This document shows, one piece after another, positions 8,173 through 16,592 of a stretch of 64,000 bases of DNA. Origin of the DNA: Peptoniphilaceae bacterium (GTDB lineage: Bacteria; Bacillota; Clostridia; Tissierellales; Peptoniphilaceae); contig CABJAE010000007.1 of assembly GCA_902363535.1 (NCBI GenBank), forward strand, positions 53,403-117,402, written 5' to 3'. Position 1 is the stretch's first letter. Each line of letters starts with the position of its first letter. The notes beneath the pieces are model-generated. The model saw only the letters and a list, made by a program, of their open reading frames with translations, was not told the DNA's origin and ran no database searches. Both the position numbers and the translations under genes were made by a program.

Positions 8173-8221
8173 TCTAGGATATAGGCAAACAAATCGCATG
8201 ATAAGGCCGTTTGAAATAAAT

Positions 8222-8242
8222 AGTGTGCAACCAGTGTGTAAC
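8222..8242. repeat. Tandem AGTGTG(C/T)AAC repeats near the attachment site
   Basis: AGTGTGCAAC (8222-8231) and AGTGTGTAAC (8233-8242) are repeated with an 11-base period, about 60 bases inside the proposed attachment core. Tyrosine integrases often bind such short direct repeats (arm sites). The rest of 8173-8380 shows only a weak GAAGC/GCTTC hairpin near 8299-8312. Confidence 0.45.
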
Positions 8243-8360
8243 GATAAATAGTCGGTGTAGTGTTCTGTTTTCAAACTAAATAAAACTTTAAATTAGAAGC
8301 GAAAGGCTTCCTGGATTTTTCAATTGATTGCTACTCAATTTCATTCAGATATTCAATGTT

Positions 8361-8388
8361 TGTGATAGAATTTAGAATGATATTATAG
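8361..8388 (+). promoter_or_regulatory. Probable promoter of the Fic gene pair
   Basis: A TTTGTG-like -35 and a TATTAT -10 lie about 16 bases apart, ending roughly 40 bases before the first Fic gene. The boxes are imperfect, so this is tentative. Confidence 0.35.
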
Positions 8389-8428
8389 CAGAATATAAAA
8401 GAGCACAAAATGTAAGGAGTGAGAACCA

Positions 8429-9193
8429 ATGAATAATAAACTTCAAGAGTTAGAAGCTAGAAAAAGACATTTGAATCAAAAGATACAAACTATTTCACAA
8501 CATTTTTTAACCAGTTACGAGGAAGATTTTGCTATTCGATTCGCTCATGAATCTACAAAGATGGAAGGAAATACTCTGTCAATTTTCGAAGTCAAAACTC
8601 TTCTAGTGGATCGAATTACAGTAGGAGGGAAAGAATTAAGAGAACTCTACGAAGTGATTAATCATCAGAAAGCCTTTGAGTATCTAAAAAAAGCGATTCT
8701 AGAAAACAGAGAATTCACAGAAGACCTAATCAAAGATCTCCACCAGATTATTACGGAAAATATTTTTCCCGGGGGTATCTATCGTCAAACTAATGTACGG
8801 ATCTCGGGTGCTTCCTTTATTCCTATCGATTGGACAGAGGTCAGAAATGAGATGTCCTATTTTATAGAACAATATACAGTTCGAAAGAAAGACTTATCAA
8901 CGTTAGAATTAGCTGCATGGGTACATGCTGAGTTTGTCAAAATTCATCCATTCTCCGATGGCAACGGTAGAACAGCACGATTGCTTATGAATTATATTTT
9001 AATGGCCGATGATTTCTTGCCTATTAACATTTCTACAGAGAAACGGGCTGTATATTACGAAAGCCTCGATCAGTACGCTAAAGATCAGGACCTTGAAAAG
9101 TTTTTATTTTTGATTTGTGAAGAAGAAGAAAAAGCAATTAAGGATTATGAGATTGAATTACAGGTAGAAAAATCTCGTCCCTTTGAAAGATGA
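8429..9193 (+). CDS. Fic family protein, intact catalytic motif
   Basis: The 254-residue protein carries a complete Fic motif, HPFSDGNGRTAR, with the catalytic His at residue 173. An inhibitory motif STKMEGN lies at residues 42-48, where Glu46 would block the ATP gamma-phosphate site, so it is a class II Fic of the compact type. Expected activity is AMP transfer to a protein target, held in check by the inhibitory helix. The ATG is preceded by AAGGAGTGAG. It is followed after 59 bases by a second Fic-fold gene in the same direction, and both lie between the attachment site and the mobilisation genes, a usual place for cargo. Confidence 0.85.
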   Translation: MNNKLQELEARKRHLNQKIQTISQHFLTSYEEDFAIRFAHESTKMEGNTLSIFEVKTLLVDRITVGGKELRELYEVINHQKAFEYLKKAILENREFTEDLIKDLHQIITENIFPGGIYRQTNVRISGASFIPIDWTEVRNEMSYFIEQYTVRKKDLSTLELAAWVHAEFVKIHPFSDGNGRTARLLMNYILMADDFLPINISTEKRAVYYESLDQYAKDQDLEKFLFLICEEEEKAIKDYEIELQVEKSRPFER

Positions 9194-9252
9194 TTGTACT
9201 GAAATTCCTTTAGTCTATATAAGCTTTTCTCTGTTTGTTTCGGAGGTTATGA

Positions 9253-10011
9253 ATGAACAATAAGTATAATATGACGCTTTCACAAAACATTGCTTACGCA
9301 AAACGTAATTTAGTAGACAGCATTTATAATAGTGCCAAGTTGGAAGGATTAAATGTTACCTTCCCTGAAACTTATACCATTCTTGAAAAGGCGAAGATGC
9401 AGAATGTCGATATTTCTGCCGTCAGCACAATTTTGAATCTAAAGCATGCCTGGCAATTTCTTTTAAAGAACATCGAAGAACCCATTACCCTTGATTTCAT
9501 AAAAGACCTTCATTATGAAATTGCTAAAGATGAAGCTCTTGCCTGGGGAGAACTAAGAACAGGTCGTGTTGGTATTGGAGGAACAGATTATGTACCGCCA
9601 ATACCTGAAGAAGGCGAAGTAAAAACAAAACTTTTAGCATTCGAAAAAATAAATAATGCAACGGAAAGAGCGATTGAACGAATGCTATGGATGATGAAAG
9701 CACAACTTTTTTGGGACGGAAATAAACGAACCGCTTCACTGATTGCTAATAAAGATCTTATAAGCCACGGTAAGGGCATCCTTACAATCAGGGAGAAAGA
9801 TATTTTAGAATTCAATACTTTGCTCAGCCATTATTACTCTACAGATGAAAAAACCGATCTAATAAATATGATTTATAAAAAAGCAATCAGCGGTGTGGAG
9901 TTAAGAGAAAAGGATCTTCCTTCCTATAGAGAATTAAAAGATCAAGCAACTGAGAGAATGAATCTTTCTAAGCCAAACCAATTTTTAAAGCTTGATGATT
10001 TAGAAAGATAG
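9253..10011 (+). CDS. Fic-fold protein with Gln in place of catalytic His
   Basis: The 252-residue protein has a Fic-like core, but the motif reads AQLFWDGNKRTAS with Gln151 where the catalytic His is expected. The Gly-Asn-Lys-Arg phosphate-binding part (156-159) is kept. The inhibitory motif is also changed, SAKLEGLN near residue 27, with Leu for the Asn. Either the protein uses another chemistry, as known for Fic-fold phosphotransferases, or it acts as a non-catalytic partner. The start at ATG 9253 follows a GGAGGT site; an overlapping ATG at 9249 stops after four codons. It is probably cotranscribed with the Fic gene upstream and ends at a strong terminator. Confidence 0.75.
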   Translation: MNNKYNMTLSQNIAYAKRNLVDSIYNSAKLEGLNVTFPETYTILEKAKMQNVDISAVSTILNLKHAWQFLLKNIEEPITLDFIKDLHYEIAKDEALAWGELRTGRVGIGGTDYVPPIPEEGEVKTKLLAFEKINNATERAIERMLWMMKAQLFWDGNKRTASLIANKDLISHGKGILTIREKDILEFNTLLSHYYSTDEKTDLINMIYKKAISGVELREKDLPSYRELKDQATERMNLSKPNQFLKLDDLER

Positions 10012-10015
10012 ATTT

Positions 10016-10046
10016 AAAGCCACTGCGAAGGCGGTGGCTTTTTTTG
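10016..10046 (+). terminator. Terminator after the Fic gene pair
   Basis: An 11-bp stem (AAAGCCACTGC/GCGGTGGCTTT, with one G-T pair) with a GAAG loop is followed by seven T. Confidence 0.85.
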
Positions 10047-10097
10047 GTATAATAGAAGTATCTAAATTCACCTTTTTTCTGTCATAGCAAGCGAGTA

Positions 10098-10200
10098 CCT
10101 TGGATATCCATTTTGAAAAAATAAATCTCCAAGGCTTGTTGAGGAGTTCCCCAAACCCCCGAAATAAATTTTGGATTTTCAAAATTTATGGGATAATCCC
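10098..10200. other. Candidate oriT region upstream of mobC
   Basis: The gene-free stretch just before mobC holds two inverted repeats. One is a 7-base pair of arms (CCTTGGA at 10098-10104 and TCCAAGG at 10128-10134). The other is a perfect 10-base pair (ATAAATTTTG at 10164-10173 and its complement at 10180-10189). A small GGGAT/ATCCC repeat follows. Inverted repeats next to a nick site directly upstream of the MobC/relaxase genes are typical for MOBP oriT regions. The nick site itself cannot be named from sequence alone. Confidence 0.45.
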
Positions 10201-10240
10201 GAACCCTTATTAAACTATTTTTATGAAAGGAATTAAAGCT

Positions 10241-10600
10241 ATGAGTGAAAAAAGATACCGAGATCAGCAGATGCTTTTAAGATTTACTTCTGAAGAAAAA
10301 GAATTCTTCGAAACCCTTTTTGAAAAAAGTCGATTTACTAATCGCAATGATTTTATTATCCACCTACTCCGCCATCGTAAAATAATTAATGTCCGACTAA
10401 ATGACGGTCAGCTAAATGCTATGCACGTTTCTCTCTCCCTGATTGGAAATAATATAAATCAAATTGCTCGAAGAATAAATTCTACCAATTCAATTTACCA
10501 AGAAGACATTAATGATATTTTAGAAATTAAAAACCAATTAGAAGATATTCGTACTAATCTTCACATGCTATGCAAGACTTTTAATGTTCAGAGGGCATAA
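10241..10600 (+). CDS. mobC: MobC-like relaxosome accessory protein
   Basis: The 119-residue protein starts with a ribbon-helix-helix-like region (MLLRFTSEEKEFFETLFEK) and has the MobC signature LIGNNINQIARRIN near residue 75. In mobilisation systems MobC binds oriT and helps the relaxase open the strands. I prefer the ATG at 10241 because AAAGGA precedes it; the ATG at 10223 would put that site inside the gene and lacks its own. The relaxase gene begins 3 bases after the stop codon. Confidence 0.8.
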   Translation: MSEKRYRDQQMLLRFTSEEKEFFETLFEKSRFTNRNDFIIHLLRHRKIINVRLNDGQLNAMHVSLSLIGNNINQIARRINSTNSIYQEDINDILEIKNQLEDIRTNLHMLCKTFNVQRA

Positions 10601-10603
10601 GTT

Positions 10604-12307
10604 GTGGCTGTTATTGTAAAAGGTAAGCCAATTAAGTCCACGTTGCAGAAGGCAATTAATTATGTTGCAGACGCTTATAAAACTGAAAACAGTATTTTAG
10701 TTTCAGCGTATGGCACTAGTATTGATTATGGAGAAAGAGATTTTTTAGAAATCTGGAACACGAATACAAATCCACAAAAGAAAGTATTAGCAAGACACTT
10801 CAAACAGTCCTTTGCTCCAGGAGAAGTATCTCCTGAAGAAGCACACGAAATTGCCTTGGAATTTTGTGAGCGTTTCTTAAAAGGTGAATATCAATACGTA
10901 GTAGGAACACACGTCGATACGAACTGTATTCATAATCATATTCTTTTTAATAACATACGAATGACGGATTTTAAAGCCTATAAGATCACAAAAGACATTC
11001 CCATCATCAGACAAATAAACGACGATATTTGTAAAGAACACGGACTATCCATTATTGATTCCGATAAAGAAAAAGAATTTCTAAACGACCATCTTCGAAA
11101 CACGAGGTCATATTATGAAGATATGTGTCTAAAAAAAGGTCTGTCCTGGAAAGCAAAGATTCAGTCCGGAATTGACTTATGTATTGAAAAGGCAACAAGC
11201 TATGAGAATTTTCTTTTTTTGATCGAAGACATTGGACTTGTTCATGATGACAACGGAAAGTATCTGAAAATTAAATTCCCGGAACAACAAAAATTTACAA
11301 GGTGCAAGGAACAAACACTTGGAAAAGACTACACACGTGAAGCTATTCAAAATCGCATTGAGCAAGAAATAGAAATCAAAAATCAAATTGCAAACAAGCC
11401 GAAGATGTACATGCAAGATCCTAACTTTATAAAACAAACCAAGCAAAAAATTCAGGACGATCTTCACACTATTCTCGGCGAAGAAAAGACCTTCCGTGAT
11501 TTTATGGAGCGTTTTTCCTCTCTAGGTTACAGTTATGATCCTGATGAAAAAGTCTATATGTTTGAAGATAGTCACCGCTCTGTTACTTGTCCGGAAGCTC
11601 GACTCAGTAAAAAATATCATATGGAGCAAATACAAGCTGCATATCGTGAAGCCAACATCGATGTTTATAAACAACAATTCGTCGATTATAAGATCATTAA
11701 TCGAACAAAATACGCTATGGAGTCAGCTATAAAATATGCTTCATCTTACGACGAATTTTTAAACGAGATGAAGAAGAAACAATATGATTTCAAGGAGTAC
11801 CGTGGCGAACTCTACCTGAAACATTCAAGCGATGAAGAATTTACGCTTATACACCCTACCACTTTTGGAACGGACTATACCAAAGAAATGATCAGTTTTA
11901 ACATTCAGCATAAAACAATCGGTCAAGAAGATGTACGCATGATTCGTTTTGAAAAAGGTCTTAATCAGAATGAGATCTTAATGAGAAATATGACGATGAT
12001 GAACGAGAACTATCTGCTCTTAAAAAAACATGGCATTAATAGTTTCTCAGAAATTACAGCAGTAATTAATTTCAACAACAACATTCAGAAGGAAAACAAT
12101 GATCGAATTAAAGAGATCAAAGAGCTTACAGGAGGCTATTTAACGGATTTAAAATTAAAGTCTGAGCTAACGGACCTCTATAACGATAATCGTCGTTTAA
12201 AGGCTTCTGTGGCAAACCTTCATAAAATTCATGATAACTACTCACGATATTTGGAACTTAATGATCGATCAAAAGAAAGACTAGATAAAGGTACGCCTAG
12301 CCGTTAA
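10604..12307 (+). CDS. mobA: MOBP-type relaxase of the host ICE
   Basis: The relaxase nicks one strand at oriT and stays bound to the 5' end for transfer. The metal-binding motif is clear: His103, Asp105, His110, His112 and Asn116 within GTHVDTNCIHNHILFNN. The N-terminal INYVADAYKT segment holds a candidate nicking tyrosine. Residues 130-567 contain repeated domains seen in long relaxases and a coiled C-terminal end. The start is GTG at 10604, with GAGGG 7 bases before it. The gene directly follows mobC. Its size and place suggest it works with the VirD4/VirB4 genes further right rather than with Tn916, which has its own relaxase. Confidence 0.85.
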   Translation: MAVIVKGKPIKSTLQKAINYVADAYKTENSILVSAYGTSIDYGERDFLEIWNTNTNPQKKVLARHFKQSFAPGEVSPEEAHEIALEFCERFLKGEYQYVVGTHVDTNCIHNHILFNNIRMTDFKAYKITKDIPIIRQINDDICKEHGLSIIDSDKEKEFLNDHLRNTRSYYEDMCLKKGLSWKAKIQSGIDLCIEKATSYENFLFLIEDIGLVHDDNGKYLKIKFPEQQKFTRCKEQTLGKDYTREAIQNRIEQEIEIKNQIANKPKMYMQDPNFIKQTKQKIQDDLHTILGEEKTFRDFMERFSSLGYSYDPDEKVYMFEDSHRSVTCPEARLSKKYHMEQIQAAYREANIDVYKQQFVDYKIINRTKYAMESAIKYASSYDEFLNEMKKKQYDFKEYRGELYLKHSSDEEFTLIHPTTFGTDYTKEMISFNIQHKTIGQEDVRMIRFEKGLNQNEILMRNMTMMNENYLLLKKHGINSFSEITAVINFNNNIQKENNDRIKEIKELTGGYLTDLKLKSELTDLYNDNRRLKASVANLHKIHDNYSRYLELNDRSKERLDKGTPSR

Positions 12308-12379
12308 ATGATTCTCTAAGATATAAAATGTCGGAGCATTATGGGTTATAAAGTATCCATTGGGTGTTTGAAAATGTGA

Positions 12380-12651
12380 CGAACCCGGAGCAAAAACTAA
12401 TGACGGTAACGGAGAGAAAGTAGTTTAAAAAGAGCCACAGTCTTTTAAAGAAACCGACAAAGAACTTAACAGAAGATGAAAAGTTCGTTGTCGCCATCTT
12501 GTTTAAAACGAGCGATGCTATTCGTACCGCTTATATTTTAAAAGAAGGCTTTACCGTTCTATCTCATCAAAAAATCTCTGCTATGACAGCTCTAACACAG
12601 TGGATGGAAGAAGCTAAAGAAGCGGTCAAAAAAAGTGGCGATACTGCTTAA
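12380..12651 (+). pseudogene. Transposase remnant, probably ISL3 family
   Basis: One frame reads LLKKPTKNLTEDEKFVVAI and continues to a stop at 12649-12651. Its helical, charged character fits the central part of an ISL3-type DDE transposase, but the N-terminal zinc finger and the catalytic core are missing. GTCGGAGCATTAT at about 12331 and GTCGGAGCACTAT at about 12712 flank it and may be remains of repeats. Family assignment is tentative. Nothing else is seen in 12308-12380. Confidence 0.4.
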
Positions 12652-12728
12652 GCGCTTAGAAAAACTAGTTCAGCGAGATTACCAGCAGCTTTAATTACCT
12701 GTAGAAAAAAGGTCGGAGCACTATAAAG

Positions 12729-13018
12729 TGACCCCATAAAGTTGGACTTAATCGAGTAAGCATTCCGCTTGCTCGATTTTGTTTTACATAACATTCGTTC
12801 TATGCAGATTGCATCTGTTCACGGTATTGCTTCGGACTCAAGCCTCCTAACTTTTCTTTGATTCGATCGTTGTTGTAATAGTGGATGAAACGTTCGATGG
12901 AACGCACGAGTTCTTGTCGGCTTCGGTAGACGTAACCGTCGTAGATTTCTCTTTTCAGTACACTGAAGAAGTTCTCCATGGGGGCGTTGTCGTAGCAGTT
13001 GCCTTTTCTCGACATGGC
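12729..13018 (-). pseudogene. IS3-family (IS150-like) transposase fragment with one terminal repeat
   Basis: The minus-strand frame 12800-13015 encodes about 71 residues of the C-terminal end of an IS3-family OrfB: SRKGNCYDNAPMENFFSVLK, then FIHYYNNDRIKEKLGGLSP. The last catalytic Glu region is present but the rest of the rve domain and OrfA are gone. The terminal repeat TGACCCCATAAAGTTGGACT is at 12729-12748. The break is near 13016, after which the sequence is unrelated. It cannot encode an active transposase. Confidence 0.8.
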
Positions 13019-13157
13019 TTGAGTGGTCAGTATGGATAAAATTTAATATTTCTCAAAAGCCTCGTATGTGGGAATAGGTCAATTATTTTCTATTGTATAA
13101 CACATAATCTTTTCTTCAAAGTCTTTATTCTCTTTATAACTTTATGAAAGCATTGCA

Positions 13158-13189
13158 TAAAAAGGGAGATTTGCAAAAACAAATCTCCC
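13158..13189 (-). terminator. Terminator for the amidase/stalk-domain operon
   Basis: On the minus strand a perfect 10-bp stem (GGGAGATTTG/CAAATCTCCC) is followed by TTTTT. It lies about 58 bases beyond the stop at 13247. The stretch 13019-13157 holds nothing else recognisable. Confidence 0.8.
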
Positions 13190-13246
13190 TAATAAACATT
13201 GAACTTAGAACCTTATCATTTTGATAAAAAATTAAGATTTATCTTT

Positions 13247-14200
13247 TTATTTATTAACCGAAAGGTTCAACCCCGCTATCTCTTTAAAAAATTTCTGACT
13301 TAAATAAGTTCGATTTTCTCTTACATAAAAATCATAACTCCGCTTCTTCCCCTCTTTAATTAAGCAATAACGTTGACCATCTGGAACCATGAGAATCTTT
13401 TGATTCTTATTTTTAATTACAATACTAGAGTCCTTTTGGTTCCAATTTACCTCATAATCTTGCCCCTCTAAGATCGATCGCAAAGGAAGGTAAGCTCTTC
13501 CTTTTTCCACAAAACCTTTTGAGTTCAAAGTTTTTTCATCTAAGAATATAGATACGTTGTGTTTTGTTTCGACTAAATCACGGAGATTTTTTGTGCGTTT
13601 ACTACCCGTATCTTGATCAACAATCATTAACTGGCTATTTCCTAATTTATTTGGGTCAGGTATAAGGATAAATATCCAGTTATCCCCTTGAATCCCCTGA
13701 GCATTACACTTTCTTCCTAAAACCTCTTCCAATCTACCCTCAGAGAGAGACTTAAATGAATCCATTCTATTCATTTGGTCCTTGTTTTGCTCCACTTGTA
13801 GAACTTTGTCTGCAATGTTAAAGGTAAAAGATTTTCCACTTCCCATTCTCTTTAAATATAGTGTATTTCCATCTAAGCTATAAGAGAAGGCTTCATCTCC
13901 TTGTGTCTTTAATTCGATATCTTTTGCTGGAATTTCAGCAAAAGGTTCCAAAAAATTGCGATCTAAAATCAATAAACCACAATAGTGTTCTAGGATCAAA
14001 TAATCATCCGAACCAGCGACAAGAGTTAAGGGATCTGCTCCTGGTTTACTTGATAGCATAGTATTTATAACATTATCATTCGTTTGTTGCTCTTTCTTGG
14101 TATCCTTTTTTTGATCATTTGCAGTCTTCATTCCTAAGCTGAATGGCAAAACAAATAACACTATTAATAAAAGAAATATAGTACGAGTTTTTTTCATCAT
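13247..14200 (-). CDS. Exported protein with C-terminal stalk (copper amine oxidase N-like) domain
   Basis: The 317-residue protein begins with a signal peptide (KKTRTIFLLLIVLFVLPFSL). The middle part is not recognised. The last 90 residues (about 222-310) contain GRAYLPLRSILEGQDYEVNW and a following DSSIVIKNKNQKI, the usual pattern of the stalk domain first named from copper amine oxidase N-termini. In Firmicutes such domains occur in wall-associated proteins; no enzyme activity is implied. It lies 33 bases after the amidase-domain gene and shares its promoter and terminator. A GGAG ribosome site precedes the start. Confidence 0.75.
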   Translation of the reverse strand: MMKKTRTIFLLLIVLFVLPFSLGMKTANDQKKDTKKEQQTNDNVINTMLSSKPGADPLTLVAGSDDYLILEHYCGLLILDRNFLEPFAEIPAKDIELKTQGDEAFSYSLDGNTLYLKRMGSGKSFTFNIADKVLQVEQNKDQMNRMDSFKSLSEGRLEEVLGRKCNAQGIQGDNWIFILIPDPNKLGNSQLMIVDQDTGSKRTKNLRDLVETKHNVSIFLDEKTLNSKGFVEKGRAYLPLRSILEGQDYEVNWNQKDSSIVIKNKNQKILMVPDGQRYCLIKEGKKRSYDFYVRENRTYLSQKFFKEIAGLNLSVNK

Positions 14201-14233
14201 ATTAGACTCTCCTTTTTCTAATTGAAAATAGCA

Positions 14234-15424
14234 TTAATAGTAGTATCCATCAATTCTTATCTTAACATTGTCAATACCCCCCCATCTGCTGGAGAAATAT
14301 CCTGAATAAGATGAAGAATGCGCAGTTACCCAAGGGTCTCCACCTTTTTTATAGACTACAACTGAATGATAATATCGACCTCTATCGTTCTTTAGTTGAA
14401 TAATGCTTCCTGTATCTAACGCACCAAAAGTACTAGAAAAATATCCCACAGGCCCCTGAGAAGAATTATTAACTAAAAACGTTCTTAGTTCATTTACACC
14501 AGCCCATGAGGAACTTCTTTCATTTATGGATCTATAGTACCAATAGTTAGATCCTGTTATCGACGATGAACTTGAGCTTTTGAATGGTGCGCCACCCGCT
14601 CTAAGTATTTGTGAAGCGTAATTTGTACAGTCTCCCCCTCTTCCTGTAAAATTGTAGTAAGCTGAGTTAAATCCATTAAAATAGTTATCTTGATATCGCC
14701 TCATATTTGCCTTTTGTTGACTGGAAAAATAGGCAAATCTTCCAGACATAGGTCTAATTGCAGATTGATCGTTAAGTTCTTTTTCAAATTCTATGCTTTT
14801 AATATACTCTGCAAATCTATCTTTAGCAGAATCTATACTAGAATTTCCCATCGAAAAAGCTCTTTCTTTGTTCATAGCACTAGAGTTTATTTGTGAATCC
14901 AAAGGTAATTCCTTCGCTTCTAACGTTAAATTTTCAGGAAATAATGTTCCATCAGAAAGGTCATTTGAAATCGCAGCATAAACATAAAAATCATCATTAT
15001 CTCTTGTCACTCTAATTTTGTAATCCGCAATCAATTTGGATTCTAAGTCTCCATCCCAATAATTATATTGGATTTTCAACAAAACATCTTCTGTATTTTC
15101 GTTTACAGGAACTAACTGCTCATCCAAAACTTTAAAGCTTTTTAAGGTTAACTTTCTTCCTATTAATTTTTCTTTATATGCTTTTATTTCCTTTCGGTCA
15201 AGCATATGTTTTTTCAAGCCTTCCGCTTTGCTGTCAACCACACTGCTCTTCACATCGTTAGAATCACTAAAATCCGAAAACTCTTTTTCTACAAATTCAA
15301 TAGCTACCTGCCTTATTCTCTCATTAGAACTCATTTCTCCTTCTGCAGAAAAAGCGAATACCTCATTTGAAACAGAGAGCATCACTAACAAGGAGATAAC
15401 TAAAGACAAAACCTTTTTCATCAT
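14234..15424 (-). CDS. Exported amidase-domain protein (Amidase_6/PF12671-type)
   Basis: The 396-residue protein has a signal peptide (VLSLVISLLVMLSVSNEVFA). Residues 30-225 are not recognised. Residues 235-390 fit the putative amidase domain: AYYNFTGRGGDCTNYASQIL with Cys at about 264, then RYYHSVVVYKKGG with His at about 352. These would form a papain-like catalytic pair acting on peptidoglycan peptides, by analogy with the family. The start ATGATG follows AAAGGATG. A good promoter lies 70-100 bases upstream. It heads a two-gene operon with the stalk-domain gene. Confidence 0.8.
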   Translation of the reverse strand: MMKKVLSLVISLLVMLSVSNEVFAFSAEGEMSSNERIRQVAIEFVEKEFSDFSDSNDVKSSVVDSKAEGLKKHMLDRKEIKAYKEKLIGRKLTLKSFKVLDEQLVPVNENTEDVLLKIQYNYWDGDLESKLIADYKIRVTRDNDDFYVYAAISNDLSDGTLFPENLTLEAKELPLDSQINSSAMNKERAFSMGNSSIDSAKDRFAEYIKSIEFEKELNDQSAIRPMSGRFAYFSSQQKANMRRYQDNYFNGFNSAYYNFTGRGGDCTNYASQILRAGGAPFKSSSSSSITGSNYWYYRSINERSSSWAGVNELRTFLVNNSSQGPVGYFSSTFGALDTGSIIQLKNDRGRYYHSVVVYKKGGDPWVTAHSSSYSGYFSSRWGGIDNVKIRIDGYYY

Positions 15425-15492
15425 TTTCTCATCCTTTCTTAGATCTTTGATGGCACTGTTGAATCATAGTTTGCATAAGGCTTCCTAAAGCT

Positions 15493-15521
15493 AGGATAAC
15501 ATCCACATGTTGTTTTGTCAA
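15493..15521 (-). promoter_or_regulatory. Sigma-A promoter of the amidase/stalk operon
   Basis: On the minus strand a perfect TTGACA (15521-15516) and TATCCT (15498-15493) are 17 bases apart. Transcription would begin about 60 bases before the amidase gene. I see no gene in 15522-15697. Confidence 0.75.
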
Positions 15522-15697
15522 GTATTTCTGCACTGTATTAAAGTTCTCTTTTCTTTTTGATAACTTCCCCTTTTTCATATTTTCTAATCTTTGTGGTAGT
15601 AGAATTCTAATTTATTGTAATGTATCTATTCAATGTTCCTCATTTCACTTTTTAGGTGGTTTCCTTAAATAATTTAAACGTACCTTTTCTCGGTAAG

Positions 15698-15949
15698 CTA
15701 AACCAGGGTTGTTAAATTGAGAACAGATTTAATACAAAAGGCGAAGCCTCTATTGACGAAAGATACAATATTATTGACTACATATATGTTGACTTCTTTC
15801 CAACCACATAACTCTCGCAAAATTGCACCTATTTCGAGTCGCTTTGACCCATAGAATTCTTTTCTTCTATATTTCGGTGCAAATACAACGTGATACTTAC
15901 AATTCCATTTTGTGTGTGATAGACTATGAGTGTCATTTAGCGATGACAT
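15698..15949 (-). pseudogene. IS200/IS605-type TnpA remnant
   Basis: The first 55 residues (SHTKWNCKYHVVFAPKYRRK, then LRELCGWKEVNI) match the N-terminal end of Y1 TnpA transposases. The frame then runs into unrelated sequence, so the HUH motif and the catalytic Tyr are lost. A subterminal hairpin typical of such elements lies just upstream at 16045-16067. Confidence 0.7.
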
Positions 15950-16044
15950 CTTTACCTCCTGTTGATGATAATGTTGCGTGGTTTCCAGACCTTTTTTATC
16001 ATAACACGAGAGGCTGTTAGGTTCTCATCGCCAAAGCTAAACGG

Positions 16045-16067
16045 AACCCCCGGTCTAACCGGGGGTT
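16045..16067. repeat. Subterminal hairpin of the IS200-type remnant
   Basis: AACCCCCGG and CCGGGGGTT form a perfect 9-bp stem around TCTAA. TnpA of IS200/IS605 elements recognises hairpins of this kind at the element ends. Confidence 0.55.
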
Positions 16068-16078
16068 TTCTAATACAA

Positions 16079-16110
16079 CAAAAAAGGATCGAAGCGCAAA
16101 GCTCCGACCC
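16079..16110 (-). terminator. Terminator of the host ICE operon, left of Tn916
   Basis: On the minus strand a 10-bp stem (GGGTCGGAGC/GCTTCGATCC, two G-U pairs) with loop TTTGC is followed by seven T. It lies just beyond the stop of the split small gene (16142), so without Tn916 it would end the long minus-strand ICE transcript. Confidence 0.7.
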
Positions 16111-16141
16111 TTCCAGACTATGCTAGTATAAAAGAAATATT

Positions 16142-16240
16142 TTATCGTCTGGAAAATTGACAGCCTATCACAAGAGATAACACCGAGAATGCAAGCAGAA
16201 CGAATGCAATTAATAGATGACAGGCTATCGCAATTAATTT
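16142..16240 (-). pseudogene. 3' half of a small hydrophobic protein gene split by Tn916
   Basis: Read from the Tn916 left end, the frame gives 32 residues (KLIAIACHLLIAFVLLAFSV, then LSLVIGCQFSRR) and a stop. This is a single membrane segment followed by basic residues. The matching 5' part lies on the other side of Tn916 at 34297-34333. It resembles small hydrophobic peptides of the holin-like or type I toxin kind, but no homologue is recognised with certainty. Confidence 0.5.
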
Positions 16241-16331
16241 AAACAAGATTTTTCCTAAAAATAGCATAAAAATCTAGTTATCCGCATAAAAACTGGACTT
16301 ATCACACTTTATCAAGGTCAAAACCACTCAA

Positions 16332-16352
16332 TTTACTACTAATTTACTACTT
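16332..16352. repeat. Left-end Int arm-binding repeats (DR-2 type)
   Basis: TTTACTACTAATTTACTACT contains two direct copies of TTTACTAC. A near-identical copy lies at 34136-34156 near the right end. The Tn916 Int N-terminal domain binds such repeats. Confidence 0.7.
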
Positions 16353-16495
16353 ATGAATGAGCTTTGATACGACGATTTATCCTTGAAAAGTGAAGATATA
16401 AAGATACTTCCAATAAAATTTGAATATTTAATAGGTAGACACTTCAAAAAATGAGGTGTCTATTTTTTTACCCGATTTTGAAAGGAAGTGAACTT

Positions 16496-16570
16496 ATGAA
16501 AACAAAAAATCAAGAATCAAAAGGTCGTTCCCCACTCTTTAAGACCATCAAACATTCATTCAGCCAATAA
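16496..16570 (+). CDS. orf24: Tn916 Orf24-like small peptide
   Basis: A 24-codon frame starting with ATG after GAAAGGAAGTG encodes a basic peptide (KTKNQESKGRSPLFKTIKHS). It sits 22 bases before orf23, the position of orf24 in Tn916. Function unknown. Confidence 0.5.
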   Translation: MKTKNQESKGRSPLFKTIKHSFSQ

Positions 16571-16592
16571 AAAAGAAAGGATAGGTAAAAAT

